The notes beneath the pieces were generated by a model that saw only the letters and a list, made by a program, of their open reading frames with translations, did no database searches and was not told where the DNA came from. The position numbers were made by a program, and so were the translations under genes. From positions 1 to 40,560 of the forward strand of contig JAFYEL010000037.1 of NCBI GenBank assembly GCA_017544285.1: 40,560 bases of DNA. The letters are read 5' to 3'. This document shows positions 10,001-16,950 of the stretch, one piece after another. How positions within the stretch are numbered: the stretch's first letter is position 1; each line of letters starts with the position of its first letter. Source of the stretch: Lachnospiraceae bacterium. GTDB taxonomy: Bacteria; Bacillota; Clostridia; Lachnospirales; Lachnospiraceae.

Positions 10001-10680
10001 ACAAGGAGCACATCGGAGCTGATACAGAAAATATGATGGATGGGGAGAACATTGAGACAGATCTCCCTCTTATCGTCGGTACAGAACATGTTGTCCACCA
10101 GATTGCCGTGGGAAAGAACGACACCCTTTCCGTGGCCGGTGGTACCTGATGTGAAGATGATCATTGCAGGCTCGTCCGTCTTTATCTTCCAGTCGGGAAC
10201 AGTCCCTCTGTAAACCCTGTGGATCATGGGAACACAGCGCATGTTCTTAACGCTCTGGAGACAGATGATGCGCTTTATGTCGGGACACCGCTCCTTGATG
10301 ATCTCAATGTAGGTGGCATAGGCTATGTCCACAAAAAGAATGTCGGTGTCGGCTTTGTTGAGATTCTCGACAAGTCCGTCGATGGAAAGCTGAACGTCAA
10401 GAGGTATGGAAATACCGCCTGCGCAGGGCACGCCCAGGAGAACGGTTAGATATTCGTAGCTGCACTTGCCCAGGAGTGCGGCATGTGTGGGATGGCCGTA
10501 TTTTTCGTTTTGGGAACGGATGTATCCCGCCACTGCCAGAACATCCCCGGCATAGGTTCCGTATCCCTTTTCAAAGATGGTCTCGTCTTTTTCGAAACGG
10601 TAGAACACGCTGTTCTCGAATTCATCGCTGGCGCGGATGATGAGATCCTTCAATGTCTTGGTGTTGTTGTAGGTGATCAT
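7084..10680 (-). CDS. NRPS-like synthetase: A-T-C plus partial second A domain
   Basis: A 1198-residue single-module enzyme. Seen: adenylation domain about 1-510 with the P-loop-like TSGTTGHGKG (177-186), GYGMSE (321), TGD (391) and the A10-type Lys505 in PLTASKKVAR; carrier domain about 525-600 with the phosphopantetheine Ser562 in VGLDSMGS; condensation domain about 610-1040 with HFMGDG (His738 to Gly743, HxxxDG). The last 148 residues resemble the end of another adenylation domain (YIFDESYNKKPYGAWGPLYI, then YNTGLTARVLPDGTVDFL), but the TGD Asp is replaced and the ATP-binding half is absent. No thioesterase or reductase domain follows. Start chosen at ATG 10680, directly after AAGGGGGGG; an in-frame ATG at 10719 lies at the predicted transcription start and lacks a ribosome site. 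The product is unknown. Confidence 0.9.
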   Translation of the reverse strand: MITYNNTKTLKDLIIRASDEFENSVFYRFEKDETIFEKGYGTYAGDVLAVAGYIRSQNEKYGHPTHAALLGKCSYEYLTVLLGVPCAGGISIPLDVQLSIDGLVENLNKADTDILFVDIAYATYIEIIKERCPDIKRIICLQSVKNMRCVPMIHRVYRGTVPDWKIKTDEPAMIIFTSGTTGHGKGVVLSHGNLVDNMFCTDDKREICLNVLPIHHIFCISSDVLLVLRYGSTLCQCDDLSKILYYMKLFRPTVMRVVPMMAKMLCNRVAIMRQQYPDESVPQVRARVMGDRLNRLVSGGGYLSGALSHQLFDLGITAAQGYGMSECSPKIAVPDYERPDKVESVGHPVTGAVIRIVDGEIQVKSPSVMLGYYNDEELTKEAITEDGFLRTGDTGYLDEDDFLYLNGRIKNLIILSNGENVSPELIENKYDSDRVVSDIVAYGEGDRIVADIHPNYEYAQQNDITDIKGEIDRIVAAHNAELPSYAQVSQWSLREKPFPLTASKKVARAKFFEEKSKEQEKKKQIKLPETEMQKKIFELVARELGSTDFSVDDNLYEVGLDSMGSTMLITDINEEMGKNISLAELMDNASILQLEAFFEEQEKKAPLDLSARDVYPLTSMQMYFAYVIPGNTTGNLPFAFKLSRDTDFDRLKKAIYAVLDAHPTLKAVVKPTEQKYLAIYRTDDRVIDIPVLPIDDAKAQETIQETIVPFRFREDDDLVHIKLFEGQEYKYLFFDVAHFMGDGMTMNILMEDLAKAYDGKEIEKEEGYTGFEYILENVASAEDGRKAKDVAYVDNLLSGIRMNRSLLGRGGEEDLSKGIYGSIRKRFDTLARKSVLYYGKENGVSENVYFVTAFNYCIALFSGEDDVFCSSIHSGRTDSRWNRLAGSLFRTYYCRYTRVPHERVDQLLKKTGKQILDTMKCITSCPREGEMFFQFQGDILEVDQVGGDSTERIHVQLDSLPFHMQVMFDEKGYYIELRYWENRFDRVVLEVFLTCYEAVLKAMLTEPSVRVLKQHMPAKVYPKHLYVEAGALHEAAGTTIIEDVADDEQIRVYIFDESYNKKPYGAWGPLYIMNYEPRSYVESQQYPYGPGMLYNTGLTARVLPDGTVDFLHKNGRKVLTDGVRGRIYYDLAKVEEILTEKDGIESASCYMAFDTTMNEMSLNADVKVSKEIDTEALQAEIKENYGDTFTPKYINILE

Positions 10681-10724
10681 AGCCCCCCCTTTACTACAAA
10701 AATACTTACAAAGCGCCAAATTTA

Positions 10725-10753
10725 AGTATAACAGAGCCGCCCCTGTTTAACAA
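10725..10753 (-). promoter_or_regulatory. Promoter of the NRPS-like gene
   Basis: On the minus strand, TTGTTA (10753-10748) and TATACT (10730-10725) are separated by 17 bases. The predicted start is near 10718, giving a leader of about 38 bases. The -35 hexamer lies in the loop of the upstream gene's terminator-like hairpin. Confidence 0.6.
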
Positions 10754-10762
10754 GCGGGCGGC
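10736..10762 (-). terminator. Probable terminator of the K+ channel operon
   Basis: A perfect 7-bp stem, GCCGCCC pairing with GGGCGGC, encloses a 13-base loop, a few bases after the channel gene stop. The downstream minus-strand bases (TCTGTTATACTT) are only moderately T-rich, so termination may be incomplete and leak into the NRPS-like gene. Confidence 0.55.
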
Positions 10763-10767
10763 CCATG

Positions 10768-11697
10768 TCAGTTCTGTGTTTCATAATACAGCAGTACGTC
10801 CCCAACCTTGAGGACGGTGGTGTCAAGCGGAATGATGGCCTCGCCGTCGCGGACCAGTGCAGTGATGAGAAGCGTGGTGTCTTCCACGGTCTTTCCCTCA
10901 TATTTTCCGCCCTTTTCTATCACCAGGGATGAAAGATCGGGCAGAGAGTGCCTGCCGGAAAGCCTGGTGTACTGCTCCACAAAGCCGGCGGAAATGATAC
11001 CCGTGGGAATGGCCACGGCCCCCACTCCAAGGAAGGTGATGATCACCGCCATAAGCCGGCCTGCGGTGGTCACGGGATAGATATCGCCGTAACCCACTGT
11101 GAATATGGTCGCTATGGAATACCAGATGCCGGAAAAAGCGTTTTCAAAAGCCTCGGGCTGTACCTTATGCTCGGCGTTGTACATGCACAGGGATGCCGCA
11201 AGGATAAGCACCCAGATGATGAACACAGAGGACATCAGCTGGTTGCGCTTTTCGTAAAGTACTCTGGTGATGACGTTGAAGGAATCGTATACGGAATTGA
11301 TCCTGAAGAGATGAAAGATCCTGGCAACCCTCAGGAACCTGAAGGCCACAAATCCCCCCAAAAAGAAGAAGGGAAGGATGGTGAGCAGATCCACTATGCC
11401 GTCGTAGGAAAGCAGGAAACGGCGGACAGCCTTTGACTTTTTCAGGTCGGGATAAAGAAACTCAGCGGTCCAGATCCGCAGGGCATACTCTGCGCAGAAC
11501 ACTGCCAGGGTGATGTATTCAACCCATCTGAAAGCCCCGTAATAAGGTCTTAACGACTCAAAGGTCTCAAGAAACAGCACGGAGATATTCAGTACGATGA
11601 CCAGGACGATAAAGATGTCAAAGATCCTGCCCGGGGTATCGTCTAAGTTGCTTATCTGGATTATGTCGAAGATTCTTTTCTTGGCGGGTAGTTTCAT
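10768..11697 (-). CDS. Voltage-gated potassium channel with C-terminal TrkA-C-like domain
   Basis: A 309-residue six-helix ion channel. Seen: S1 to S3 hydrophobic helices (about 27-115), an S4-like segment FRFLRVARIFHLFR (about 119-132) with regularly spaced Arg residues, S5 about 155-173, then a pore loop with the K+ selectivity filter TVGYGD (200-205) and S6 (about 214-238). The cytoplasmic tail (about 255-309, ending VLKVGDVLLYYE) resembles a TrkA-C/RCK-C ligand domain. The ATG is 2 bases after the stop of the cNMP-binding-like gene; there is no ribosome site, so translation should be coupled. Tetrameric assembly at the plasma membrane is family knowledge. Gating by the upstream gene's product is a reasonable guess only. 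Confidence 0.93.
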   Translation of the reverse strand: MKLPAKKRIFDIIQISNLDDTPGRIFDIFIVLVIVLNISVLFLETFESLRPYYGAFRWVEYITLAVFCAEYALRIWTAEFLYPDLKKSKAVRRFLLSYDGIVDLLTILPFFFLGGFVAFRFLRVARIFHLFRINSVYDSFNVITRVLYEKRNQLMSSVFIIWVLILAASLCMYNAEHKVQPEAFENAFSGIWYSIATIFTVGYGDIYPVTTAGRLMAVIITFLGVGAVAIPTGIISAGFVEQYTRLSGRHSLPDLSSLVIEKGGKYEGKTVEDTTLLITALVRDGEAIIPLDTTVLKVGDVLLYYETQN

Positions 11698-11699
11698 GC

Positions 11700-13976
11700 T
11701 TATTTATTAAGATGGGCGATCTCGCCGGAGATCTCTTCCGGAACGGGTATGCCCTGGCTCTGCAGCTTCTGTACCAGCACATTCAGGGTGTGCAGGCGCT
11801 GTGACAGTTTAAGCTTGCGCTTGTCTATGGGCTCCTTGAACATGGGGTTTGTGTACAGCGAGGTAAAGACGGCCGAGGTGAAGGGCACATAGCGCACCAT
11901 CATGGCTCTGGCTACTTTATTCAGCCTGGGTGAACCCGTGGACTCGTACTTGACCCACTGCATGTAGTCCATGACAAAGGCCTCGCGGTAGTTGTTCTTT
12001 GCCCTCTGAAGCTGGAGCTTAAGCTTTTCCTTATGCTCTACGGAAAGATCCCTGTTCTTTTTGAAGAACTGGAGGTAATCACAGTACTCGGAGGTGAGTG
12101 AGGGATCGGTGACGTCGTTCCAGCGGATACCCTGGATGCGCTTGCACAGCTCCCAGCGGAACTCACCCGCAAGCCTCAGCACCATGTCCGAAAGGTTTTC
12201 GGTGGGGAAGATTGAAAGGGTGATGCGTCCGGGGGTGTCACGCTTTATGCCGGCGATCTCCTGCCAGAGGGAGCCTCTGGAGCCCACGTTGGGCATGAGG
12301 ATCACATGGGGCAGGACCTCTTTGGCCACGTATTCCTGGTTTATGCCGATCTTCGGATTGGAAAAGAGCACGTCTCTGTAAAAGCAGGTAAAGTCAACGT
12401 TTCTGACCTCGTCAATGGCCTCTTTAACCTTTTGGGGCGTCAGATAGATGCTGCGAAGGGGCCTAAGTATATTGTGCTCTGAAAGCACGGGGCAGAAGGT
12501 GGTGATCCGCCCGAAGGTAACTCTGTTTCCGATGGAGAAGAAGTTCTTTATCTCAAACGATACCTTGCTCCTCTGATCCTTAAGGAGCTTCTTTTCCTGT
12601 TCGGCGGAAAGATAGCCGTTGTTTTTCTGGTCCTTGAGGTAGGCGGGATAGTCCATGTCGAACTCGTTTTTCGACGGTTCGTTTTCGCCCTTGTATACGC
12701 TGACGAGCCACTCATAGATCGTCATTACCCGGCCCTCGGGATCCGGTTTGATGGAAGAAAGAAGCTCGTAGAGCACCCCGGCGTTGTTCAGGCCGCAAAG
12801 GTTTTCATCAACATATCCGAAGTAAAAGAACATGCGGACGGGATTGGGAAAACGGGTGACCGTGAGGCTCTTGAAAAAGGCGGCCTCGTATATGTTGTAG
12901 AACCGCTCGGTGATGGCACGCCGTAGCTTCCGGGCGGCGTCATCTGAGGAGTTCTTGTCAGACATTGCGGCGTACTGGGCGATAAGTTTTTTGAACTCTT
13001 CCGCTTCGCCCTCGTCGATCTCGGAATAAGTGAGGATGGTATCCAGAGAGTGATCCAGAGCCTCGAAGGCATCCTTGCCCACGCCGCTGTCGGTAGTGTC
13101 GCCGGCTGCGGCCTCAATGTCTGCCAGCATCTTGCGGTAACGGGAAACACTCTCGTGCATCCTTGCGGAATCCACGTAGGAGCTCTCGGTCATGTAGATT
13201 ATGAGCTTGCCCACCTCAGTCTCTATGGCCTCGGTGTCTGCGTAGGGCTTCTGTGAAACCTGGAACAGTAGATTGGAAAAGAGGTCAAAGAAATCTCCGG
13301 AATCCCCTGAGATGGCATAGGACCCCAGGGCGGAAGTATAATCGATGGCACCGCGGATCTGATCCAGCAGGATCACGGTGTCGAAAATGCAGTGCATGAT
13401 AAGACCTATGCCCGTGTAAGGTGAGGCGGAAAACAGCGGTTTTCTGACCTCGGGAGCAAGGGCGCGCATGGCGCTGTAGTGCTGGGCCACCCAGGCAGGC
13501 ACAGTCTCTTCGGAAGAGAAAGCCTTTATGTCTTCGGAATGGGAAAGAGCCAAAGGCGCAACCTTGTGTTCGCTGCAGAAATCAAGATATTTGTCGTAGG
13601 TCTCTTTTATGAAACGGAACATGTCCGCCGCATCCTTTTCAAGTGCAGCGTAAACCTGAGCCGCCTCAAGATAGAACTTCATAAGAGCCGAGGACATATT
13701 GGGGATGATCATGGGATTGGAGCTGATGACACGCTCTATATCCCCGCGCTTTGTGTAGGGATAGTCGAAAAGAATGGTATCCTCAACCGCTTCGTAGGTA
13801 TATGAATAAGGAGTCTGAGGTGCCTCAAACGCCCCCACAAGACTGCCCGCACCGAGAGACAGATTAACGTGCGCGCCGGTGATCCTGACATTTCCGGACA
13901 GGATGACCTCCATGGTGGTAACAGGGGAATCTGCCGGATGTATAATGCTGCCCTTTGTATATGTCTGCTTTCCCAT
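11700..13976 (-). CDS. 758-residue protein with N-terminal cyclic-nucleotide-binding-like domain
   Basis: I cannot name this family. Residues about 1-110 fit a Crp-type beta-roll: a glycine-spaced pattern around ILSGNVRI and LGAGSLVGAF, then TYEAVEDTILFDYPY, and a helix beginning with VISSNPMI. The Arg of the phosphate-binding cassette (RxA) is not evident, so binding of cAMP or cGMP is uncertain. The remaining ~650 residues are mainly helical and soluble, with no membrane segment, no helix-turn-helix and no catalytic motif that I recognise. AAGAGG precedes the ATG, 2 bases after the preceding gene's stop. It is the middle gene of a three-gene unit ending in a K+ channel, so an ion-channel regulator or stress sensor is possible. 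The domain call is moderate; the function is unknown. Confidence 0.75.
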   Translation of the reverse strand: MGKQTYTKGSIIHPADSPVTTMEVILSGNVRITGAHVNLSLGAGSLVGAFEAPQTPYSYTYEAVEDTILFDYPYTKRGDIERVISSNPMIIPNMSSALMKFYLEAAQVYAALEKDAADMFRFIKETYDKYLDFCSEHKVAPLALSHSEDIKAFSSEETVPAWVAQHYSAMRALAPEVRKPLFSASPYTGIGLIMHCIFDTVILLDQIRGAIDYTSALGSYAISGDSGDFFDLFSNLLFQVSQKPYADTEAIETEVGKLIIYMTESSYVDSARMHESVSRYRKMLADIEAAAGDTTDSGVGKDAFEALDHSLDTILTYSEIDEGEAEEFKKLIAQYAAMSDKNSSDDAARKLRRAITERFYNIYEAAFFKSLTVTRFPNPVRMFFYFGYVDENLCGLNNAGVLYELLSSIKPDPEGRVMTIYEWLVSVYKGENEPSKNEFDMDYPAYLKDQKNNGYLSAEQEKKLLKDQRSKVSFEIKNFFSIGNRVTFGRITTFCPVLSEHNILRPLRSIYLTPQKVKEAIDEVRNVDFTCFYRDVLFSNPKIGINQEYVAKEVLPHVILMPNVGSRGSLWQEIAGIKRDTPGRITLSIFPTENLSDMVLRLAGEFRWELCKRIQGIRWNDVTDPSLTSEYCDYLQFFKKNRDLSVEHKEKLKLQLQRAKNNYREAFVMDYMQWVKYESTGSPRLNKVARAMMVRYVPFTSAVFTSLYTNPMFKEPIDKRKLKLSQRLHTLNVLVQKLQSQGIPVPEEISGEIAHLNK

Positions 13977-13978
13977 AA

Positions 13979-14437
13979 CTAAAACCTCTTGCAGTAATCA
14001 AGATTTTCCTTGTGCTTTTTAAGAGCGTTGAGGAAGAGCTTGCGCTCTACCGCGTCCTGCCAAACGCCTGTCTTCCGCATGCCCTCGGTGACGTATTTTG
14101 AGATCACCGCATTGAGAAGATCGTCGTCCCGGAAGGTGGCCTTTTCAAGGGCCTGTTCCTCCTGCTGTTTTGTCTTGATCCTGCGCCTGGTGTAGGCATA
14201 TACATAATTCCTGTCCATGAATACGGTCTTTTGAGCCTCACGGATAAAGGACATCAATGTGCCGTCGTAAACGGGAAAGGCCATGGAGCACTTGCCCTGC
14301 TCTCCGTCGTAGTCGTGGGCCACGTCCGAACCTCCCTTTTCCTCAAGGTATGGAATGTAAGGCAGAAGACGCTGCATGTCGGCATCGTACTTGTTAATAT
14401 ACTTTTGCATCTGGGTAAGATCTTCTTTTGTATCCAT
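13979..14437 (-). CDS. Conserved-looking protein of unknown function, 152 residues
   Basis: First gene of the unit with the cNMP-binding-like protein and the K+ channel. GGGAGGT (14444-14450) gives a strong ribosome site before the ATG. Soluble, no signal peptide; the central part contains a short beta-like section (CSMAFPVYDGTLMSFIREA), followed by a basic helical half (RRRIKTKQQEEQALEKA) and a C-terminus rich in Lys and Leu. No motif was recognised. The 2-base gap to the next gene and a shared divergent promoter region suggest that it works with the other two proteins. Confidence 0.8.
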   Translation of the reverse strand: MDTKEDLTQMQKYINKYDADMQRLLPYIPYLEEKGGSDVAHDYDGEQGKCSMAFPVYDGTLMSFIREAQKTVFMDRNYVYAYTRRRIKTKQQEEQALEKATFRDDDLLNAVISKYVTEGMRKTGVWQDAVERKLFLNALKKHKENLDYCKRF

Positions 14438-14464
14438 GGCTGTACCTCCCTGAATGTTTCAACT

Positions 14465-14498
14465 TCTACAGTATATCACATCTATGGTATACTATACA
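14465..14498. promoter_or_regulatory. Overlapping divergent promoters with mirror-image -10 boxes
   Basis: Plus strand: TCTACA (14465-14470), 17-base spacer, TATACT (14488-14493). Minus strand: TGTATA (14498-14493), 17-base spacer, TATACT (14475-14470). The two -10 boxes form the arms of an inverted repeat (AGTATA/TATACT, 12-base centre), and each -35 overlaps or abuts the other -10. Only one polymerase could occupy the site at a time. The predicted starts are near 14500 (plus, at the ATG of the J-domain gene) and 14463 (minus). Confidence 0.6.
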
Positions 14499-14499
14499 C

Positions 14500-15279
14500 A
14501 TGAAAAATTTCGATCCGAGACAAAATTTACGTTTGAGGGCGCTGAGCGAGAAGGTATTTTCCCGCCTGGGCCACAACATATATCTCATCCTCAGCATCAT
14601 GTCGGTGATGCTGGTGTTCTCAGGTCTTGTGGTGGGACTTCTGGGCAGAGGCTGGGGAGCCGCATGGTTCCTGGTCTTTCTCGGTCTTTTTCTGGGATTT
14701 TTCCCCTGCCTGCGGTTTATCATGAACCTTCCCCTTCCGGACGAAGAGGATTTTGAAGAGGAAGAGGATGAAGAGCCCTATCCCGACAGGGACATCCTCA
14801 GGGAAAAGGAGGAGGCAAAGGCCGCCGAGGAGCGCAAAGCTCTGGAGCGTGAGGCCATGCTGGCCATGGAAGAGATAAGGCGCCGGGTTGAGGCCCGCAA
14901 GCGCGAGGAAGCCCTCCGCAAAGAGGAGGAGCGGATCCTGCGTGAGGCCAAGGCCCGTGAGATGGAAAAGCTCATGGAGGAGGAGCGCCGCCGTCAGGAA
15001 AAGGAAAAGGCTCGCCGCAAACAGAACGAGGAAAACAGCGCCAAGTGGGAAAAAGGGCCTAAAAAAACGGTATACAAGAGCGAATACCGTAAACAGCAGG
15101 AAAAGGGTTATTTTGATGGGGTAAAAAGCTCCGAGGAGCTTAAGAAAAGATACAAGGAACTGACAAAGTCACACCACCCCGACAACGGGGGTGATGCCGA
15201 GACCCTGCTGAAGATCCAGACCCAGTACAGGGAGCTGGAGAAATTCTTTAAATCCTACGAAAAGCACCACCGGCGGTGA
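14500..15279 (+). CDS. Membrane-anchored J-domain (DnaJ-like) protein
   Basis: 259 residues. Seen: two adjacent hydrophobic helices (about 28-48 and 53-74), an acidic stretch (DEEDFEEEEDEE), a long charged coiled coil (about 97-180, Glu/Arg/Lys/Ala-rich), and a C-terminal J-domain (about 195-259) with the HPD signature at 226-228 (SHHPDNGGD). J-domains stimulate the ATPase of Hsp70/DnaK, so the protein probably recruits DnaK to the membrane; this is family knowledge plus inference. ATG 14500 was chosen because it opens the frame before the first membrane helix; there is no ribosome site, and the predicted transcription start falls on the ATG. The stop TGA abuts the convergent tetR-type gene's stop with no gap (TGATCA). 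Confidence 0.85.
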   Translation: MKNFDPRQNLRLRALSEKVFSRLGHNIYLILSIMSVMLVFSGLVVGLLGRGWGAAWFLVFLGLFLGFFPCLRFIMNLPLPDEEDFEEEEDEEPYPDRDILREKEEAKAAEERKALEREAMLAMEEIRRRVEARKREEALRKEEERILREAKAREMEKLMEEERRRQEKEKARRKQNEENSAKWEKGPKKTVYKSEYRKQQEKGYFDGVKSSEELKKRYKELTKSHHPDNGGDAETLLKIQTQYRELEKFFKSYEKHHRR

Positions 15280-15882
15280 TCAGTCCTGCACCATAAGGGT
15301 GTCAACTATGTACATGAGCTGCTGATCAACCATTTTCTGATCGATGTCCATGGTGCGTGCGGCGACCTTCATGCCCTCTATCACAAACATGATGTTGCGG
15401 GCGGCGGCCTTAGGGTCGCACTCATAGAACTCGCCGTTTTCGATGCCGCGCCTGATGAGGCCCGTGAGTACCAGAACCGCCGCGTCGTAGGTGTGGCGTA
15501 TGGGGTTCATGTCACGGGGGATCTTGTGCTTGAAGAAGTATTCATAGGTAGCCACGGTAAGGGAGTCCGTCATCTGAAGGATCTCCTTTTTTTGTTCCTT
15601 GAGGAAGAAACCGATGATCTTTGCCGTGGAGGCACCGTCGGAAACGGCGCTGCCGTATACCTCATCGCTGTCCTGGCTCTCAAGGCGCAATACCTCGAGG
15701 AAGATATCCCCGGTGTTGTTGAAATAGAGATAGAGACCGCCGCGGCTGATACCGCAGGCATCCACGATGTCCTTCATGGTGACATCACAGAATCCTCTCT
15801 CGCAGAAAAGCTGGCGTGCGCCCTTAAGTATAAGTTGTCTTTTTATCGCTGATTTGCTGGCCATGGTCTGATTATAATACAT
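15280..15882 (-). CDS. TetR/AcrR family transcriptional regulator
   Basis: 200 residues. The N-terminal helix-turn-helix is clear (GARQLFCERGF, then VTMKDIVDACGISRGGLYLYF), followed by an all-helical ligand/dimer domain. First ATG chosen because GGGAG lies 5 bases before it; the ATG 18 bases further in lacks such a site. The gene starts 11 bases after the Sel1-repeat gene, so the two form a unit. The target genes and ligand are unknown. No obvious operator dyad was seen near it. Confidence 0.92.
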   Translation of the reverse strand: MYYNQTMASKSAIKRQLILKGARQLFCERGFCDVTMKDIVDACGISRGGLYLYFNNTGDIFLEVLRLESQDSDEVYGSAVSDGASTAKIIGFFLKEQKKEILQMTDSLTVATYEYFFKHKIPRDMNPIRHTYDAAVLVLTGLIRRGIENGEFYECDPKAAARNIMFVIEGMKVAARTMDIDQKMVDQQLMYIVDTLMVQD

Positions 15883-15893
15883 ATACTCCCGCT

Positions 15894-16841
15894 TTACAAC
15901 TCCATCGCGAGGTCGTAAACGGCAGGATTAAGTTCCTTAATGTAGTCCATATGTTCGTTGAGCAGTTCCAGGTTTGTATCATAATCCCGGTGGAAATATT
16001 TAATGAGATTAAAGTAAGCCCAGGCGGAATTCGCGTCATGGTAAAGAGTGGCTTTTTTGAAATATTCCTTTGCCCTGGGAAGCTCGATCCTGTCCCTGAA
16101 GGTGACGCTTCCGGAGGATGCTTTGATCTCGCCGTTTACGTAGAACAGGCCCAGCCTGTTGGCTGCGTAGGGCTCGTAACGGTCGGCTGCGATCCGCAGG
16201 TATTCGATATAGCTGTCCACCTCGGGATCGTCGCTATTTTTGCCCTCGGAAACAATGCGCTCCGCAAGGGATGCGGCAAGGTTGTTGCAGGCGTAAACGT
16301 AGCCATCGCGGGCTGCCTTTTCAAAATACTCTCCCGCCTTTGCTTCGTCCCCTTCCGTCTCACGTATTATCCTGCCCATGAGGTTCAGGGCGCTGGCATT
16401 TCCCGTCATGGAAAAGCAGGCCTCGGAGAGCTCAAAGGCAAGGGCCAGGCGGTCCTTTAATTCAAGCTTTTCTATCGCTTCTATCCTCTCGCATTTTTCC
16501 AGCACCGACTCTCTGTGATAGTTCACCAGATAGTAACCGATATTCCGAAAGGCAAGGGGGCAGGCTTCCTCGCCGCACTGCCAGTTTCCGCCTTCGTCAA
16601 CGGTGATGCAGGCGGACTTCATATAGAGATCAAAGGCCTCGGCGTAGCGGTTCTTTCGGGCGATGTCCCCGTAGAAGATCAGGTCCGCGCAGAAGTTGGC
16701 GGCCGCCGTATTTCCCATTTCCGCCAGCCTCAGGGCTTCCCTTCTGGCCATGGGGGACGAGGTTCCGTTTTTTTCCAGGACCTGTGAATAGTAGATCCCC
16801 AGATCTTTTTTATATGCGTCAGAGCATTTGAATCGGTTCAT
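15894..16841 (-). CDS. Sel1-like (TPR-type) repeat protein
   Basis: 315 residues, cytoplasmic (no signal peptide). Repeats with Sel1/TPR spacing of small and aromatic residues are seen: AMARREALRLAEMGNTAAANF-type near residue 40, DEAKAGEYFEKAARDGYVYACNNLA in the middle (given as a pattern), and PRAKEYFKKATLY followed by SAWAYFNLIKYF near the C-terminus. Such repeats act as protein-interaction scaffolds; there is no catalytic motif. Start chosen at ATG 16841 because GGGAGGG lies 6 bases upstream; an in-frame ATG at 16865 has none. First gene of a unit with the TetR regulator. It may be the regulator's partner or simply co-transcribed. Confidence 0.8.
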   Translation of the reverse strand: MNRFKCSDAYKKDLGIYYSQVLEKNGTSSPMARREALRLAEMGNTAAANFCADLIFYGDIARKNRYAEAFDLYMKSACITVDEGGNWQCGEEACPLAFRNIGYYLVNYHRESVLEKCERIEAIEKLELKDRLALAFELSEACFSMTGNASALNLMGRIIRETEGDEAKAGEYFEKAARDGYVYACNNLAASLAERIVSEGKNSDDPEVDSYIEYLRIAADRYEPYAANRLGLFYVNGEIKASSGSVTFRDRIELPRAKEYFKKATLYHDANSAWAYFNLIKYFHRDYDTNLELLNEHMDYIKELNPAVYDLAMEL

Positions 16842-16882
16842 GTGTTTCCCTCCCGATAACTGCATTTATTACTCCGGCAACA

Positions 16883-16888
16883 ATTATA
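16883..16888 (-). promoter_or_regulatory. -10 box for the Sel1-repeat/TetR unit
   Basis: TATAAT on the minus strand, with a weak TTTTAA 17 bases upstream. The predicted start near 16876 gives a leader of about 35 bases ending in GGGAGGG. Confidence 0.5.
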
Positions 16889-16950
16889 ACAAATATGATC
16901 AGGATTTAAAACGTATATTCGAAAAGCGTTTATAAGAACGGAGGGTACAT

